Assembly: GCF_029051645.1 (NCBI RefSeq)
Contig: NZ_JAACFS010000024.1
Location: forward strand, 1-64,000
Reading direction: 5' to 3'
Source of the DNA: Bradyrhizobium sp. CSA112
GTDB taxonomy: Bacteria; Pseudomonadota; Alphaproteobacteria; Rhizobiales; Xanthobacteraceae
DNA length: 64,000 nucleotides
Position numbers and translations under genes: made by a program. Below the pieces are notes generated by a model, which did no database searches, was not told the DNA's origin, and worked only from the letters and a program-made list of their open reading frames with translations. Shown in pieces: positions 1-7,489 of this stretch. The first letter of the stretch is position 1; each line of letters begins with the position of its first letter.

Positions 1-1087
1 AGTTGCGCACCATGTGGGTCAGGGGATCCTTGATCAGGTCGAGCACCTGGCGGTCGAGCTCGGTGTCGGCGCCGTGCATTTCCAATTCAATTTGCTTGCC
101 GAGTTCGCCGGAGAGGTCGCGGACGATCCGCGGCAGCTTCTGCCAGGCATTGCCGATCGGCTGCATCCGCGTCTTCATGACGCCTTCCTGCAGCTCGGCG
201 GTGACGTTGGAGAGCCGCTGCAGCGGCACCTTGAACTCGGTGTCCTCGTTGCGCCGGGAGATCTCCAAAAGCTGGTTGCGGGTCAGCACCAGCTCGGAGA
301 CCATGGTCATCAGGTGTTCGAGGGTGTCGACGTTGACGCGGATCGACTGGTTGGCGATCTTGTCGGCTTCCTGGACGTCGGCATCCATGGCAACCGGCTT
401 GCGGGCCGGCTTTGCCTTCGCCGTTTCCTTCGCCGTTTCCTTGGCAGTTTCCTTGGCAGTTTCCTTGGCCGTTTCCTTGGCTCCCTTAGCCTCAGGCGCG
501 GGCGCAGCCTTGGCGACGGGTGCCGGCGCGACTTCGGTCGCGGTCTCGCGGAAGGCGCGCTCGAGGTCGTCGAGCGACACCTCGCCGGGACGCAGCGGGC
601 GGTCCAGCACCTGGTCGACCAGCGTGCCGGCAGTGATGGCCGGCTGCACCGGCGGTGCCGCGACCACGGCAACGGGCGCGGCCTTGGCCGGCGCCTCGTC
701 CTCGGCATGCCTGGCGCCTTCGGCCATCGCATGCAGCTTCTCGATCAGGTCTTCGTCGGTGCCCTCGGGCTCGGTCTCGGTGGCCTCGAGGCCGGCGAGG
801 ATTTCCTTGATGCGGTCGATGCTGCTCAGGATCAGCGTGACGGCCTCGGCCTTGACGGGCATGCCGTCGCGGAATTTACCCATCAGGGTCTCGCCGGCAT
901 GGGCGAGCGCCTCCAGCCGCGGCAACCCTAAGAAGCCGCAGGTGCCCTTGATGGTGTGGACCAGGCGGAAGATGTTATCCAGGATCTTCGCGTCGCTCGG
1001 GTCCTGCTCGAACCGCACCAACTGATTGTCGACCGTATCCAGGCTCTCATTGGTCTCCGTCAGGAACTCCCGCAACAGGTCATCCAT
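1..1087 (-). CDS. cheA: Chemotaxis histidine kinase CheA, N-terminal part (runs off left edge)
   Basis: CheA is the cytoplasmic kinase that passes signals from chemoreceptors (via CheW) to CheY and CheB. The start codon is ATG at 1087 (MDDLLREFLTE). Residues 1-105 form the P1 Hpt domain with phospho-accepting His44 in the motif LVHTIKGTCGFLG. A long Ala/Pro/Lys-rich linker follows, with a conserved short helix (VSLDDLERAFRE) and a run of five AKET repeats. Then comes the P3 dimerisation helix pair (NVDTLEHLMTMVSELVLTRNQL) and the beginning of the ATPase domain (ELDRQVLDLIKDPLTHMVRN). The catalytic and CheW-like domains lie outside the window. The flagellin and CheY genes nearby fit a motility locus. 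The family call is secure; the partner chemotaxis genes are presumably further left. Confidence 0.97.
   Translation of the reverse strand, partial: MDDLLREFLTETNESLDTVDNQLVRFEQDPSDAKILDNIFRLVHTIKGTCGFLGLPRLEALAHAGETLMGKFRDGMPVKAEAVTLILSSIDRIKEILAGLEATETEPEGTDEDLIEKLHAMAEGARHAEDEAPAKAAPVAVVAAPPVQPAITAGTLVDQVLDRPLRPGEVSLDDLERAFRETATEVAPAPVAKAAPAPEAKGAKETAKETAKETAKETAKETAKAKPARKPVAMDADVQEADKIANQSIRVNVDTLEHLMTMVSELVLTRNQLLEISRRNEDTEFKVPLQRLSNVTAELQEGVMKTRMQPIGNAWQKLPRIVRDLSGELGKQIELEMHGADTELDRQVLDLIKDPLTHMVRN
413..482 (-). repeat. 12-bp tandem repeat encoding (AKET)n in the CheA linker
   Basis: Five in-frame copies of a 12-bp unit (read on the minus strand as GCCAAGGAAACG and close variants) encode Ala-Lys-Glu-Thr repeats in the flexible linker between the CheA Hpt and dimerisation domains. 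Copies differ only at third positions, as expected for recent slippage expansion. Confidence 0.85.
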
Positions 1088-1541
1088 ATGAGCACGCCTT
1101 CTCGAAATTCAGATACCGATCTTCTGTAGAAATAACCCTTCGGATTTCACGGCTGCGTTAATTTCGCTGTCCGTGCTAATACGGATATGGTGAACAATTT
1201 CGTGAGCCGTCCGTAGCGGCTATGCGACGGCGCGATCGAGATCGCGGTCGACGACGTTTGAAAGAATCTCGACAGCAACTGGCCGGCGCCGCGGATGATG
1301 CACGCTCCCTCCGGCGTCGTCCCTGCGAACGCAGGGACCCATACGCCGCGGCCATCGTTGTTGGAAAAGACAGGATAACGACCCGCGTGCAAAACTATTG
1401 CGGCCGGTGGTTATGGGTCCCTGCGTTCGCAGGGACGACGGTGAGAGTTGCGCCCCTGAAATAAGCGTCTTCAGTGATCTCAAAACGAAGTCGGCGGCGA
1501 GGTTTCCCCCGCCGCCGTTATCGTTGACGTTACCGTCCCGC
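1088..1541. other. Intergenic region between flagellin and cheA
   Basis: About 450 bases without a convincing gene. It holds the 126-bp inverted-repeat element at 1315-1440. Short ORFs on both strands are frames through that palindrome. The start side of cheA (1088-1200) must contain its promoter unless cheA is read with genes outside the unit, but I could not define a -35/-10 pair with confidence. Confidence 0.6.
1315..1440. repeat. Palindromic element with perfect 29-bp inverted ends
   Basis: Bases 1315-1343 and 1412-1440 are exact reverse complements (29 bp). Each arm contains a smaller internal palindrome of the type CCCTGCGNNCGCAGGG. Relatives with the core GGGTCCCTGCG are found at 4134-4325 and 19802-19924. 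It is a non-coding, REP/MITE-like dispersed element lying downstream of the flagellin gene. Confidence 0.85.
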
Positions 1542-3791
1542 TTAGCGCAGGAGCTGCAGCACGCTCTGCTGCGACTGGTTGGCCAGAGCCAGCGCGGACA
1601 CCGCGATCGACTGGCGGGTCGACAGCGCCTGGCTGTTCGCCGCTTCCTCGTTGGTGTCGGCCAGCGTCAGGTTCGACGAGCCGGTCTGCAGCACGTTGAT
1701 CAGGTTCTTCGAGAAGTCCTGACGGATCTGCACGATCGACAGGTTCGAACCGAGGGTAGAAGCCTGCGTGCGCAGCTGGGTCGAGGCGCTGCTCAGGTCG
1801 GCAAAAACCCTGTTGGTGGCGGCGTTGTCGATGAAGTCGACGCCGCTGGTCAGGTTCGCCAGGCCGAGGCCGGCGGCATCAAAGTTGACGCCGGTGATGT
1901 TCAGGGTCGACTTGCCGGTTTCGTTGAACGTCAGCTTGAGCTGATCGCCGCTGAGCAGGTTCACGCCGTTGAACGACGCGTCCTGCGCAGTGCTGGTGAT
2001 CTGGGCCAGGATGCCGTTGAACTGGTTCACCAAAGTGGCGCGGGTGTTCTGGGCCTGCACATCGGCGACAGGAGCCACCGCGTTGGTGAAGGACAGGACA
2101 GCCGTTACCGTGCCGCCGATCGCGCCACCGGAGACCGACGACCCAAGCGTCGACGACGCATAGTCGTTAGCCGCCGAGATCGTGAGCTTGCCCGTAGAGT
2201 CGAGCGTGGCGATCTGGTTGTTGGCCTGCAGCGCCGCGTTCAACTGATCGAGAGTCTTGACCGTGCCGTTGGTGCCGTCGCCGAAGGTGACGTTGACCGC
2301 GGTGCCGCTATTGAAGGAGGAGAAGGTCAAGGTCTTGCCGTTGATGCCACCGGCCGCGGAAGTGCGGGCCGCCGTGAACGCATTGTCGGTGCCGGTGTTG
2401 CCGCCAAGGCCAAGCGCGCTCAGCGCGTTGCCGGTGCCGGTGATTGCCAGATCCTGGCTGGTGCCAGTCGAAATCTTCAACGTGCCGTTGGCGGCGATCG
2501 ATGAGTTAACCTGACCGGAAGCGGTGGCCAAATTGGCCGCGCCGCTCGCGTTCGTGGCGGTCTGCACGCCGGTCGCCAGGTCGACGGCCTTGAGCAGGTC
2601 GGCAATCGTGGCGGACTGGATGTAGACGGTCGAGTTTCCGCTGCCGTCGGTGACGACGTTGCCGTTCACGCCCGAGCCAGTCGGGACATTCGCCGCAGCC
2701 GGGGTAGCGCCGGCGGCGAAGGTGATGGTGTGGCCGTTGACATAGAGCGACGAACCGGTCTGCAGCAGCGAACCGAGCGTGTTGGTGTCGGTCGTGCGGG
2801 TCGCCGTGATGGTGGCCGTGCCCGAGCCGGTCGCCGGCGTGAGGCCAAGCGCGTTGAGAATGTCCGCCTTGCCGCTGACCGAGAGATCGGCACCAGTCGA
2901 ACTCTGCAGCGAGACCGCGCCGGCGGCGATCGACGAAGCCGTCTGGCCCGAGGCAGGGCTGGTGACCACCGCGGCGCCGCCCGCGTTCGCAGCGGACCGG
3001 ACACCGCTGGCAAGATCGATTGCCTGAAGCACGTCGCCCACCGTGGTCGCTGCGTTCAGGTAGACAGTCGAGTTGCCGCTGCCGTCGTTGACGACGTTGC
3101 CGCTCACGCCGGAACCCGCCGGAACCGCCGCAGCGGCTGGCGTCGCGGCTGACGTGAAGGTGATGGTCTTGCCGTTCACGGTGAGCACGTCACCGTCAAC
3201 GAACTTGGTGGTAGCCTGCGTGGTCAACGCAGCGGCGGCGCCATAGATCAGCGTGCCGGTTGTGATGGGAGCCGCCGAGTTGTCGTTCTTCACCGTGCCG
3301 GTGACAGCGCCCGAAACGCCGCCGAGCTTGGTGCCGCTTGCAGCCGCCGTCGCGCCGCCGGCCGCGCCGGTGTAGAGCACGTTGCTGCTCGCGGTCGCGC
3401 TGGTGTAGCTCGTGGTGCCGCGCAGGTCGGCGGAGGTGGCGCCGGTGATCGTGGTGGAAACGTTCGACTTGGTCGAGTAGCCGACCGCGCTCTGAAGGGC
3501 CTGGTTGGCGATCGACTTCGCGGTGTCTACCAGCTTCTGCAGCGAGGTGATGCCGTTGTTGGCCTGCTGCAGCACCTGCACGCCGTTGCCGATGCCGTCC
3601 AGGAGGTTGTTGATGTCGCTGGCGCGCGAGTCGAGGGACTGCGCGGTGAAGAAGTTGGTGGGATTGTCGAGGGCCGTGTTGACCTTCTTGCCGGTGGCAA
3701 GGCGATTCTGCGTGGTGGCGAGCAGATCAGCGGTCGACTGGAGGGAGAGGAGGTTTTGGCGGACTGATGCCGAGAGAACGATGCCGGACAT
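1542..3791 (-). CDS. fliC: Flagellin (long, 749 aa)
   Basis: Structural subunit of the flagellar filament, exported through the flagellar type III apparatus. The start is ATG at 3791 (MSGIVLSASVRQNLLSLQST), chosen because AAGGAA lies about 5 bases upstream; the in-frame TTG at 3818 lacks this. Residues 1-115 are the conserved N-terminal D0/D1 coiled region and residues 580-749 the C-terminal D1/D0 region (ending SQQSVLQLLR). Residues 120-575 are the surface-exposed, Ala/Gly/Thr/Ser-rich D2/D3 part, which contains two copies of a roughly 146-residue module plus a weaker third one. The length is well above a typical 300-500 aa flagellin, but long flagellins are known in Bradyrhizobium. The symbol fliC is generic; paralogue numbering cannot be assigned. 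Confidence 0.95.
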   Translation of the reverse strand: MSGIVLSASVRQNLLSLQSTADLLATTQNRLATGKKVNTALDNPTNFFTAQSLDSRASDINNLLDGIGNGVQVLQQANNGITSLQKLVDTAKSIANQALQSAVGYSTKSNVSTTITGATSADLRGTTSYTSATASSNVLYTGAAGGATAAASGTKLGGVSGAVTGTVKNDNSAAPITTGTLIYGAAAALTTQATTKFVDGDVLTVNGKTITFTSAATPAAAAVPAGSGVSGNVVNDGSGNSTVYLNAATTVGDVLQAIDLASGVRSAANAGGAAVVTSPASGQTASSIAAGAVSLQSSTGADLSVSGKADILNALGLTPATGSGTATITATRTTDTNTLGSLLQTGSSLYVNGHTITFAAGATPAAANVPTGSGVNGNVVTDGSGNSTVYIQSATIADLLKAVDLATGVQTATNASGAANLATASGQVNSSIAANGTLKISTGTSQDLAITGTGNALSALGLGGNTGTDNAFTAARTSAAGGINGKTLTFSSFNSGTAVNVTFGDGTNGTVKTLDQLNAALQANNQIATLDSTGKLTISAANDYASSTLGSSVSGGAIGGTVTAVLSFTNAVAPVADVQAQNTRATLVNQFNGILAQITSTAQDASFNGVNLLSGDQLKLTFNETGKSTLNITGVNFDAAGLGLANLTSGVDFIDNAATNRVFADLSSASTQLRTQASTLGSNLSIVQIRQDFSKNLINVLQTGSSNLTLADTNEEAANSQALSTRQSIAVSALALANQSQQSVLQLLR
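2355..3185 (-). repeat. Tandem modules inside the flagellin variable region
   Basis: Residues 203-333 (starting LTVNGKTITF) and 349-479 (starting LYVNGHTITF) are clear internal repeats with a period of about 146 residues. Both share the pattern VNGxTITF, ATPAAA, GSGV-GNVV, DGSGNSTVY, DLAxGV and ALGL. A degenerate third copy begins at residue 483 (INGKTLTF). The hydrophilic repeat lies in the outward-facing filament domain. Confidence 0.85.
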
Positions 3792-3909
3792 GTCGTTTCC
3801 TTCTGGGTTTGAGGTCAATTCTTTGACCCTCGCATCGATACCCGCCAGAATTTAACAAGGCCTCAACGCGCAGGCTCACATTCTATGTAACGGGGTGAGT
3901 CCCGTATTC

Positions 3910-3924
3910 GTACGGCAACCGTAC
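3910..3924. promoter_or_regulatory. 15-bp palindrome upstream of flagellin
   Basis: GTACGG-CAA-CCGTAC is a perfect inverted repeat about 120 bases upstream of the flagellin start. Position and symmetry suggest an operator for a dimeric regulator, but no known consensus is matched. Speculative. Confidence 0.3.
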
Positions 3925-4133
3925 AGCGGCTTGCTTAACGAATGGATAAGGCTAAAGCCCGTCGGAACGGACAGAACGAAGGGAGTGCAGAGATCAAGGC
4001 TCTCCGAGCATGCGGGCGATCGCAGTGGGCGCATGCGGCTGTCCGCTGCGGCGGACGAAGCCCCGCCATCTCAATCTTCCGCGTGCTCAGCTAATTCGAT
4101 CGGGCAAAGCCACTGAAGCGGGCTCGCACTTCG

Positions 4134-4325
4134 GTCGTCCCTGCCTAGTGCGCAATTGCGCACGGGGCGCAGGGACCCATACCGCGTGATCTCTCAATGG
4201 CGCGCGGTCGCAGACGCCCTGCGTTAGACAACGACCGCTGCAGATTGCTGAAGCAAAGCCGTCTCCCATCCTGCCCCTTCCGCCGGCCGCGGCGTATGGG
4301 TCCCTGCGCGTTCGCAGGGGCGACG
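4134..4325. repeat. Dispersed inverted-repeat element (CCCTGCG family)
   Basis: The left arm (GTCGTCCCTGC...GCAGGGACCCATAC) and right arm (GTATGGGTCCCTGCG...CGCAGGGGCGAC) are inverted relative to each other, about 190 bases end to end. The arms match those of the element at 1315-1440, so they belong to one family. The left arm carries an extra insert with its own palindrome (GTGCGCAATTGCGCAC). Confidence 0.75.
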
Positions 4326-4369
4326 GCGATAGTGTGCAAACTCGCGCGATCAGATCGCTGAGATCGCGC

Positions 4370-4560
4370 CACTCTCAACACGGCCAGACATTCGATAACG
4401 ACCGCGAGCAGTGCCCCCGGCGCGAACGGCTTGCGCAGGCAGCGCGTGGCGCCGGCACCGCGTCCCGCCAAGGCCCCAGCGCCATCCTGAAGGAGGCGGG
4501 ATCGCCCGCTTCGGGGCCCGGAAAAAAGCGGAACCGGAGATCGCAATCAGCGGGACCGTC
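4370..4560 (-). pseudogene. Frameshifted remnant of a response-regulator receiver domain
   Basis: On the minus strand, fragments typical of the end of a receiver domain occur in order but in different frames. First VPLIAISGSAFF (beta-4 strand and following loop), then FRMALG, then GATRCLRKPFAPGALL followed by AVVIECLAVL. The last piece carries the conserved Lys-Pro-Phe of beta-5 and helix alpha-5. No frame joins them, and the phospho-accepting Asp region is not recognisable upstream, so only the distal third of the domain is visible. It points away from the Crp-family gene. This call rests on motif reading by eye; a coincidental match is possible but unlikely for the KPF segment. Confidence 0.45.
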
Positions 4561-4688
4561 CGCGACGATTGCGTGCGTCCATTTTGCCAATTTTTCTTGC
4601 CAATACAATGTGCAAGGATCATCCTGCATTTCGGATTGTAGGCGCCAGACGCCAGAGACCGGCTTACCCCGTAAGGCAGGAGGCTGCT

Positions 4689-5414
4689 TTGGATTCAGCC
4701 CCTCGTTCTCCGAATGGATTTTTGTCCTCGCTGACAGCGGACGACTTCGAACTGGTTCGCCCGCATCTGCGCAGCGCCGATCTCAGCCCGGATATGGTGC
4801 TGGTCGAAATCGACGAAACGCTCAAGCGTGCGTACCTTCCGCACAAAGGCGTCATCTCGCTGGTCGTCAAGCTCGCGCGCGGCGAGCACGTCCAGATCGC
4901 GATGATCGGCCGCGACAGCATTTTCGGCGCACTCGCCGCGCTCGGCGATCCGATTGCGCTGAACAGCGCCGTGGTGCTGGTGCCCGGCGCCGCTTCGACG
5001 ATCGATCTCGACCAGCTTCGTGCTGCCGCAGACCAGAGCGCAACGTTGCGGACCGCGCTGGTGCGGCACGGCCTCGCCATCTATGCGCAAATCCAGCAGA
5101 CTGCCGGCTGCAACGCCTCGCACACGGTGGAGTCCCGGCTGGCGCGATGCCTGTTGCATACGCGCGACCTCTCCGGCAGCGACAAGCTCGTCCTGACCCA
5201 GGAAGCGATGGCCCAGATGATCGGCGCGCGCCGCAACAGCGTGTCGCTGGTGGCCAACACGCTGCAGCATGCAAACTTCATCCACTACAGCCGCGGCCAT
5301 ATCGAAATCACCAACGTGGACGGCCTGATCAAGACTTCCTGCGAGTGCTACGCGACGGTCAAGGCGCAGTACACGCGGCTGCTGCATCCGCGTATCCATT
5401 CCGCGGCCGCATGA
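4689..5414 (+). CDS. Crp/Fnr-family transcriptional regulator
   Basis: The 241-residue protein has an N-terminal cyclic-nucleotide-binding-like beta-roll (about residues 12-125) and a C-terminal winged helix (about 145-215; recognition region TQEAMAQMIGARRNSVSLVANTLQ). It therefore should bind DNA as a dimer. No Cys cluster for an FeS centre is seen near the N-terminus, and the cAMP-binding Arg/Ser pattern of true Crp is not evident, so the effector is unknown. The start is taken as TTG at 4689 because GGCAGGAGG lies 5 bases upstream; the ATG at 4569 has no ribosome site and would add 40 atypical residues. This Rhizobiales-type subgroup often has several paralogues per genome. Confidence 0.85.
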   Translation: MDSAPRSPNGFLSSLTADDFELVRPHLRSADLSPDMVLVEIDETLKRAYLPHKGVISLVVKLARGEHVQIAMIGRDSIFGALAALGDPIALNSAVVLVPGAASTIDLDQLRAAADQSATLRTALVRHGLAIYAQIQQTAGCNASHTVESRLARCLLHTRDLSGSDKLVLTQEAMAQMIGARRNSVSLVANTLQHANFIHYSRGHIEITNVDGLIKTSCECYATVKAQYTRLLHPRIHSAAA

Positions 5415-5698
5415 TCGCTTCCCGCGACCAGCGGCGGCCGCGGCCGATCTGTGATACGCCTCGCATTGTCATTGCGCGCGAGGATTGCGTCAGGCCCCGA
5501 TACATTTCCGTATTACTACGGCCAATCGCCGCTCTTGCGGCGCTTCAGCCGGAACCGAATTAACGCGCTGTTCAATGAGCCCTGATAGTTGTCACGGTGC
5601 TGACGGGTGCGGGTTCGAGAAAAGGCAATCGAGACTCTTTCGCGTGCAACGCGCATTCACCTGTGTTCGGCGGCTTGCTGTTTGCGCGGAGTACAGAC

Positions 5699-6091
5699 AT
5701 GGCTTTTGATTTGTCGATGCCGATCCTGGTGGTCGATGACTACAGCACCATGATCCGCATCATCCGCAACCTTCTCAAGCAGCTCGGATTCGAGAATGTC
5801 GACGAGGCCAACGATGGATCGGCCGCGCTCGCCAAGATGCAGACCAAGCGATACGGCCTGGTGATCTCCGACTGGAACATGGAGCCGATGACCGGCTACG
5901 ACCTGCTCAGGGAAGTCCGCGCCAGCCCGGAATTCTCCAAGACGCCCTTCATTATGATCACGGCTGAATCCAAGACCGAAAACGTCATCGCCGCGAAGAA
6001 GGCCGGCGTCAACAACTACATCGTCAAGCCGTTCAACGCCGCAACGCTGAAGACCAAGATGGAAGCGGTGTTCCCCGGCTCAGCCGACTGA
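5699..6091 (+). CDS. cheY: CheY-like single-domain response regulator
   Basis: The 130-residue receiver domain has no output domain. Landmarks are all present: acidic pair Asp13-Asp14 (VVDDYS), phospho-acceptor Asp58 (ISDWNM), Thr88 (MITAES) and Lys110 (IVKPF). Phosphorylated CheY binds the flagellar switch protein FliM to change rotation. The start is ATG at 5699, giving normal CheY length (the frame remains open upstream to 5597). It is separated from cheA by the flagellin and Crp genes, so its kinase could be the CheA here, but this is inferred from proximity only. Confidence 0.92.
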   Translation: MAFDLSMPILVVDDYSTMIRIIRNLLKQLGFENVDEANDGSAALAKMQTKRYGLVISDWNMEPMTGYDLLREVRASPEFSKTPFIMITAESKTENVIAAKKAGVNNYIVKPFNAATLKTKMEAVFPGSAD

Positions 6092-6515
6092 CATCTGCCG
6101 CGAGCGCGCCACCGCCTCCAACACCACGCCGCACATTCGTCGCTCCCGCCGCTGATGCAACGGCCTGCAAGCAGCGCACCTCACGAAATCCCTCTCCGAG
6201 AGCCGGACCGCACCGCAGATGCGGGCTAGTCTTACTGCGTCAGGGCCATTTGATCCTCATCCTGAGGAGCCCGCGCAGCGGGCATCTCGAAGGATGTAGG
6301 CCACAGACGGGCCTCATGGTTCGCCCGGCGATGCGCAGCATCGTCCGGAGACGCGCGGAGCCTGTCATCGGGCCGCGCTACGCGCGGACCCGTTGGCGCT
6401 CCTCACCATGAGGAACTGGTGACGCAGTAAGACCAGCCGTACTTCTACGGTTAGAGATTTTCACCTCCGGATAACGTTGACTGAGGATAGTTGCGTGGAC
6501 CAAGGGAGTGCCTTC
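6092..6515. other. Intergenic region occupied mainly by a palindromic element
   Basis: Four hundred bases without a gene. Half is the inverted-repeat element at 6229-6433; the remainder shows nothing recognisable apart from the ribosome site of the next gene. Confidence 0.6.
6229..6433. repeat. MITE-like element with 14-bp terminal inverted repeats
   Basis: GTCTTACTGCGTCA at 6229-6242 is the exact reverse complement of 6420-6433. Nested inside are a second inverted pair (CTCATCCTGAGGAGC near 6255 and GCTCCTCACCATGAGG near 6396) and a short hairpin (GCCCGCGCAGCGGGC). It has no coding capacity. The structure resembles the CATCCTGAGGAGC-type dispersed elements common in Bradyrhizobium genomes. 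Confidence 0.8.
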
Positions 6516-6758
6516 ATGTTCACGTTTGAAACGAGCGATCAGAAGGAAGTGCGGCGTTTGCGTATCGCCCAGTTCAATGGCAGGACCGCGACCGTGCGCA
6601 CGGCCGGATCGGCGGTCACCGGCCACGTTCGATCGATCGTGGAAAGCAAGTCGAGCGTTCCGGCGGCGTGGACCATCACGATCATCCCCGAAGAGCCCAA
6701 GGCGACCCTCTCGCGGCCCGCGCCGCGCGCCCGCTCCTTCATCAAAGGCTTCGGCTGA
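6516..6758 (+). CDS. Small conserved-type hypothetical protein (80 aa)
   Basis: The start is ATG at 6516, preceded at 7 bases by AAGGGAG; the upstream extension from 6477 lacks a comparable site. The sequence (MFTFETSDQKEVRRLRIAQF, then NGRTATVRTAGSAVTGHVRS) suggests a small beta-rich fold, followed by a basic, proline-containing tail. There is no signal peptide or membrane segment. I do not recognise a family. It stands alone downstream of the palindromic element and convergent with the LuxR-type gene. Confidence 0.65.
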   Translation: MFTFETSDQKEVRRLRIAQFNGRTATVRTAGSAVTGHVRSIVESKSSVPAAWTITIIPEEPKATLSRPAPRARSFIKGFG

Positions 6759-6868
6759 ACGGCAGAACGGGCGATCCCTAAAGGCTAGCCCGGCATGTCC
6801 GCTTCCTGCACATTGACGGCTTGAAGCGCGCGCCCAGCCGCGCATCGCAGGCATCGCTTCGGGAGAAA

Positions 6869-7489
6869 TCAGGCGGGCTGCAGCAGCGCCTTGCGAACCA
6901 GATCCGCGGTGTTGCGGGCGCCAAGCTTGCGCATGGCCTCGGCGCGATGGCTCTCGAAGGTCCTGGGGCTGATATTCATCCGCAAGGCGCCCTGCTTGTT
7001 GGAGCAACCTTCGCTGATCAGGCTCAGCACCTCGCGCTCGCGCTTGGTCAGCGGCTTCTGGCCGGTCCCCGGGGCAAACGCCAATCCCGGCTTGCGGGCG
7101 CCTTCACCATGGCGAAAGGCATGGCCCTCGCCTGCCTGCTTGTAAGCGGCATCGGATGCTGGCGCCGGATGATTGTCCGACATCTGCTTCACCAGGGCGC
7201 AGACGCGCTCGGTTTGCTGAAGCGCGTTTTCGATCACCTGCTGCAGGTAGACCCGGTTGCCGGACGCTTGCGAAAACTGGTGGCTGTGCTGCTTGATCTC
7301 ATTCATGTAGAGCAGCAGCGCCGTCAGCGGTCCGTTCAACTGCCGGGCGATCGCAGCGCCCGCCTCGTCCGCGGCACGCGAACGCGCAATGGACGGTTGG
7401 ACAATTTCAGGATTCTCTTCGAGAGGCGAGATGTTTTCCATCCACTTCCTGAAGTGCGAATCAGCGGCATGATGATCTTGTCCCGACAT
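6869..7489 (-). CDS. LuxR-type regulator with an N-terminal DHp-like (HisKA) region lacking the phospho-His
   Basis: The 206-residue protein has two parts. Residues 148-206 are a LuxR/GerE helix-turn-helix (LTKREREVLSLISEG, then SPRTFESHRAEAMRKLGA). Residues 40-105 look like the two-helix dimerisation domain of a histidine kinase (AGAAIARQLNGPLTALLLYM, then VIENALQQTERVCALVKQM). The H-box position normally occupied by His (as in HELRQPLTA) is replaced in RQLNGPLTA, so no phosphotransfer is expected. There is no ATPase or receiver domain. It probably is a transcription factor that borrowed a four-helix-bundle dimerisation module. No strong ribosome site precedes the ATG at 7489; a start at Met17 is possible. 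Confidence 0.8.
   Translation of the reverse strand: MSGQDHHAADSHFRKWMENISPLEENPEIVQPSIARSRAADEAGAAIARQLNGPLTALLLYMNEIKQHSHQFSQASGNRVYLQQVIENALQQTERVCALVKQMSDNHPAPASDAAYKQAGEGHAFRHGEGARKPGLAFAPGTGQKPLTKREREVLSLISEGCSNKQGALRMNISPRTFESHRAEAMRKLGARNTADLVRKALLQPA

Larger units (their letters stand above)
3792..4688. other. Long intergenic region upstream of flagellin
   Basis: Nearly 900 bases with no intact gene. In order it holds the flagellin leader and a short palindrome (3910-3924), unassigned sequence, a dispersed inverted-repeat element (4134-4325), and a frameshifted response-regulator remnant on the minus strand (4370-4560). The last 130 bases are the leader of the Crp-family gene. The several overlapping minus-strand ORFs are frames through the repeat and the remnant. 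Confidence 0.6.

Noticed and set aside
1398..2504. 368-codon plus-strand ORF opposite the flagellin gene
   Set aside because: It is the antisense frame of the flagellin gene; flagellin is recognised by both termini, and the plus-strand translation is Arg/Gly-rich without family features.
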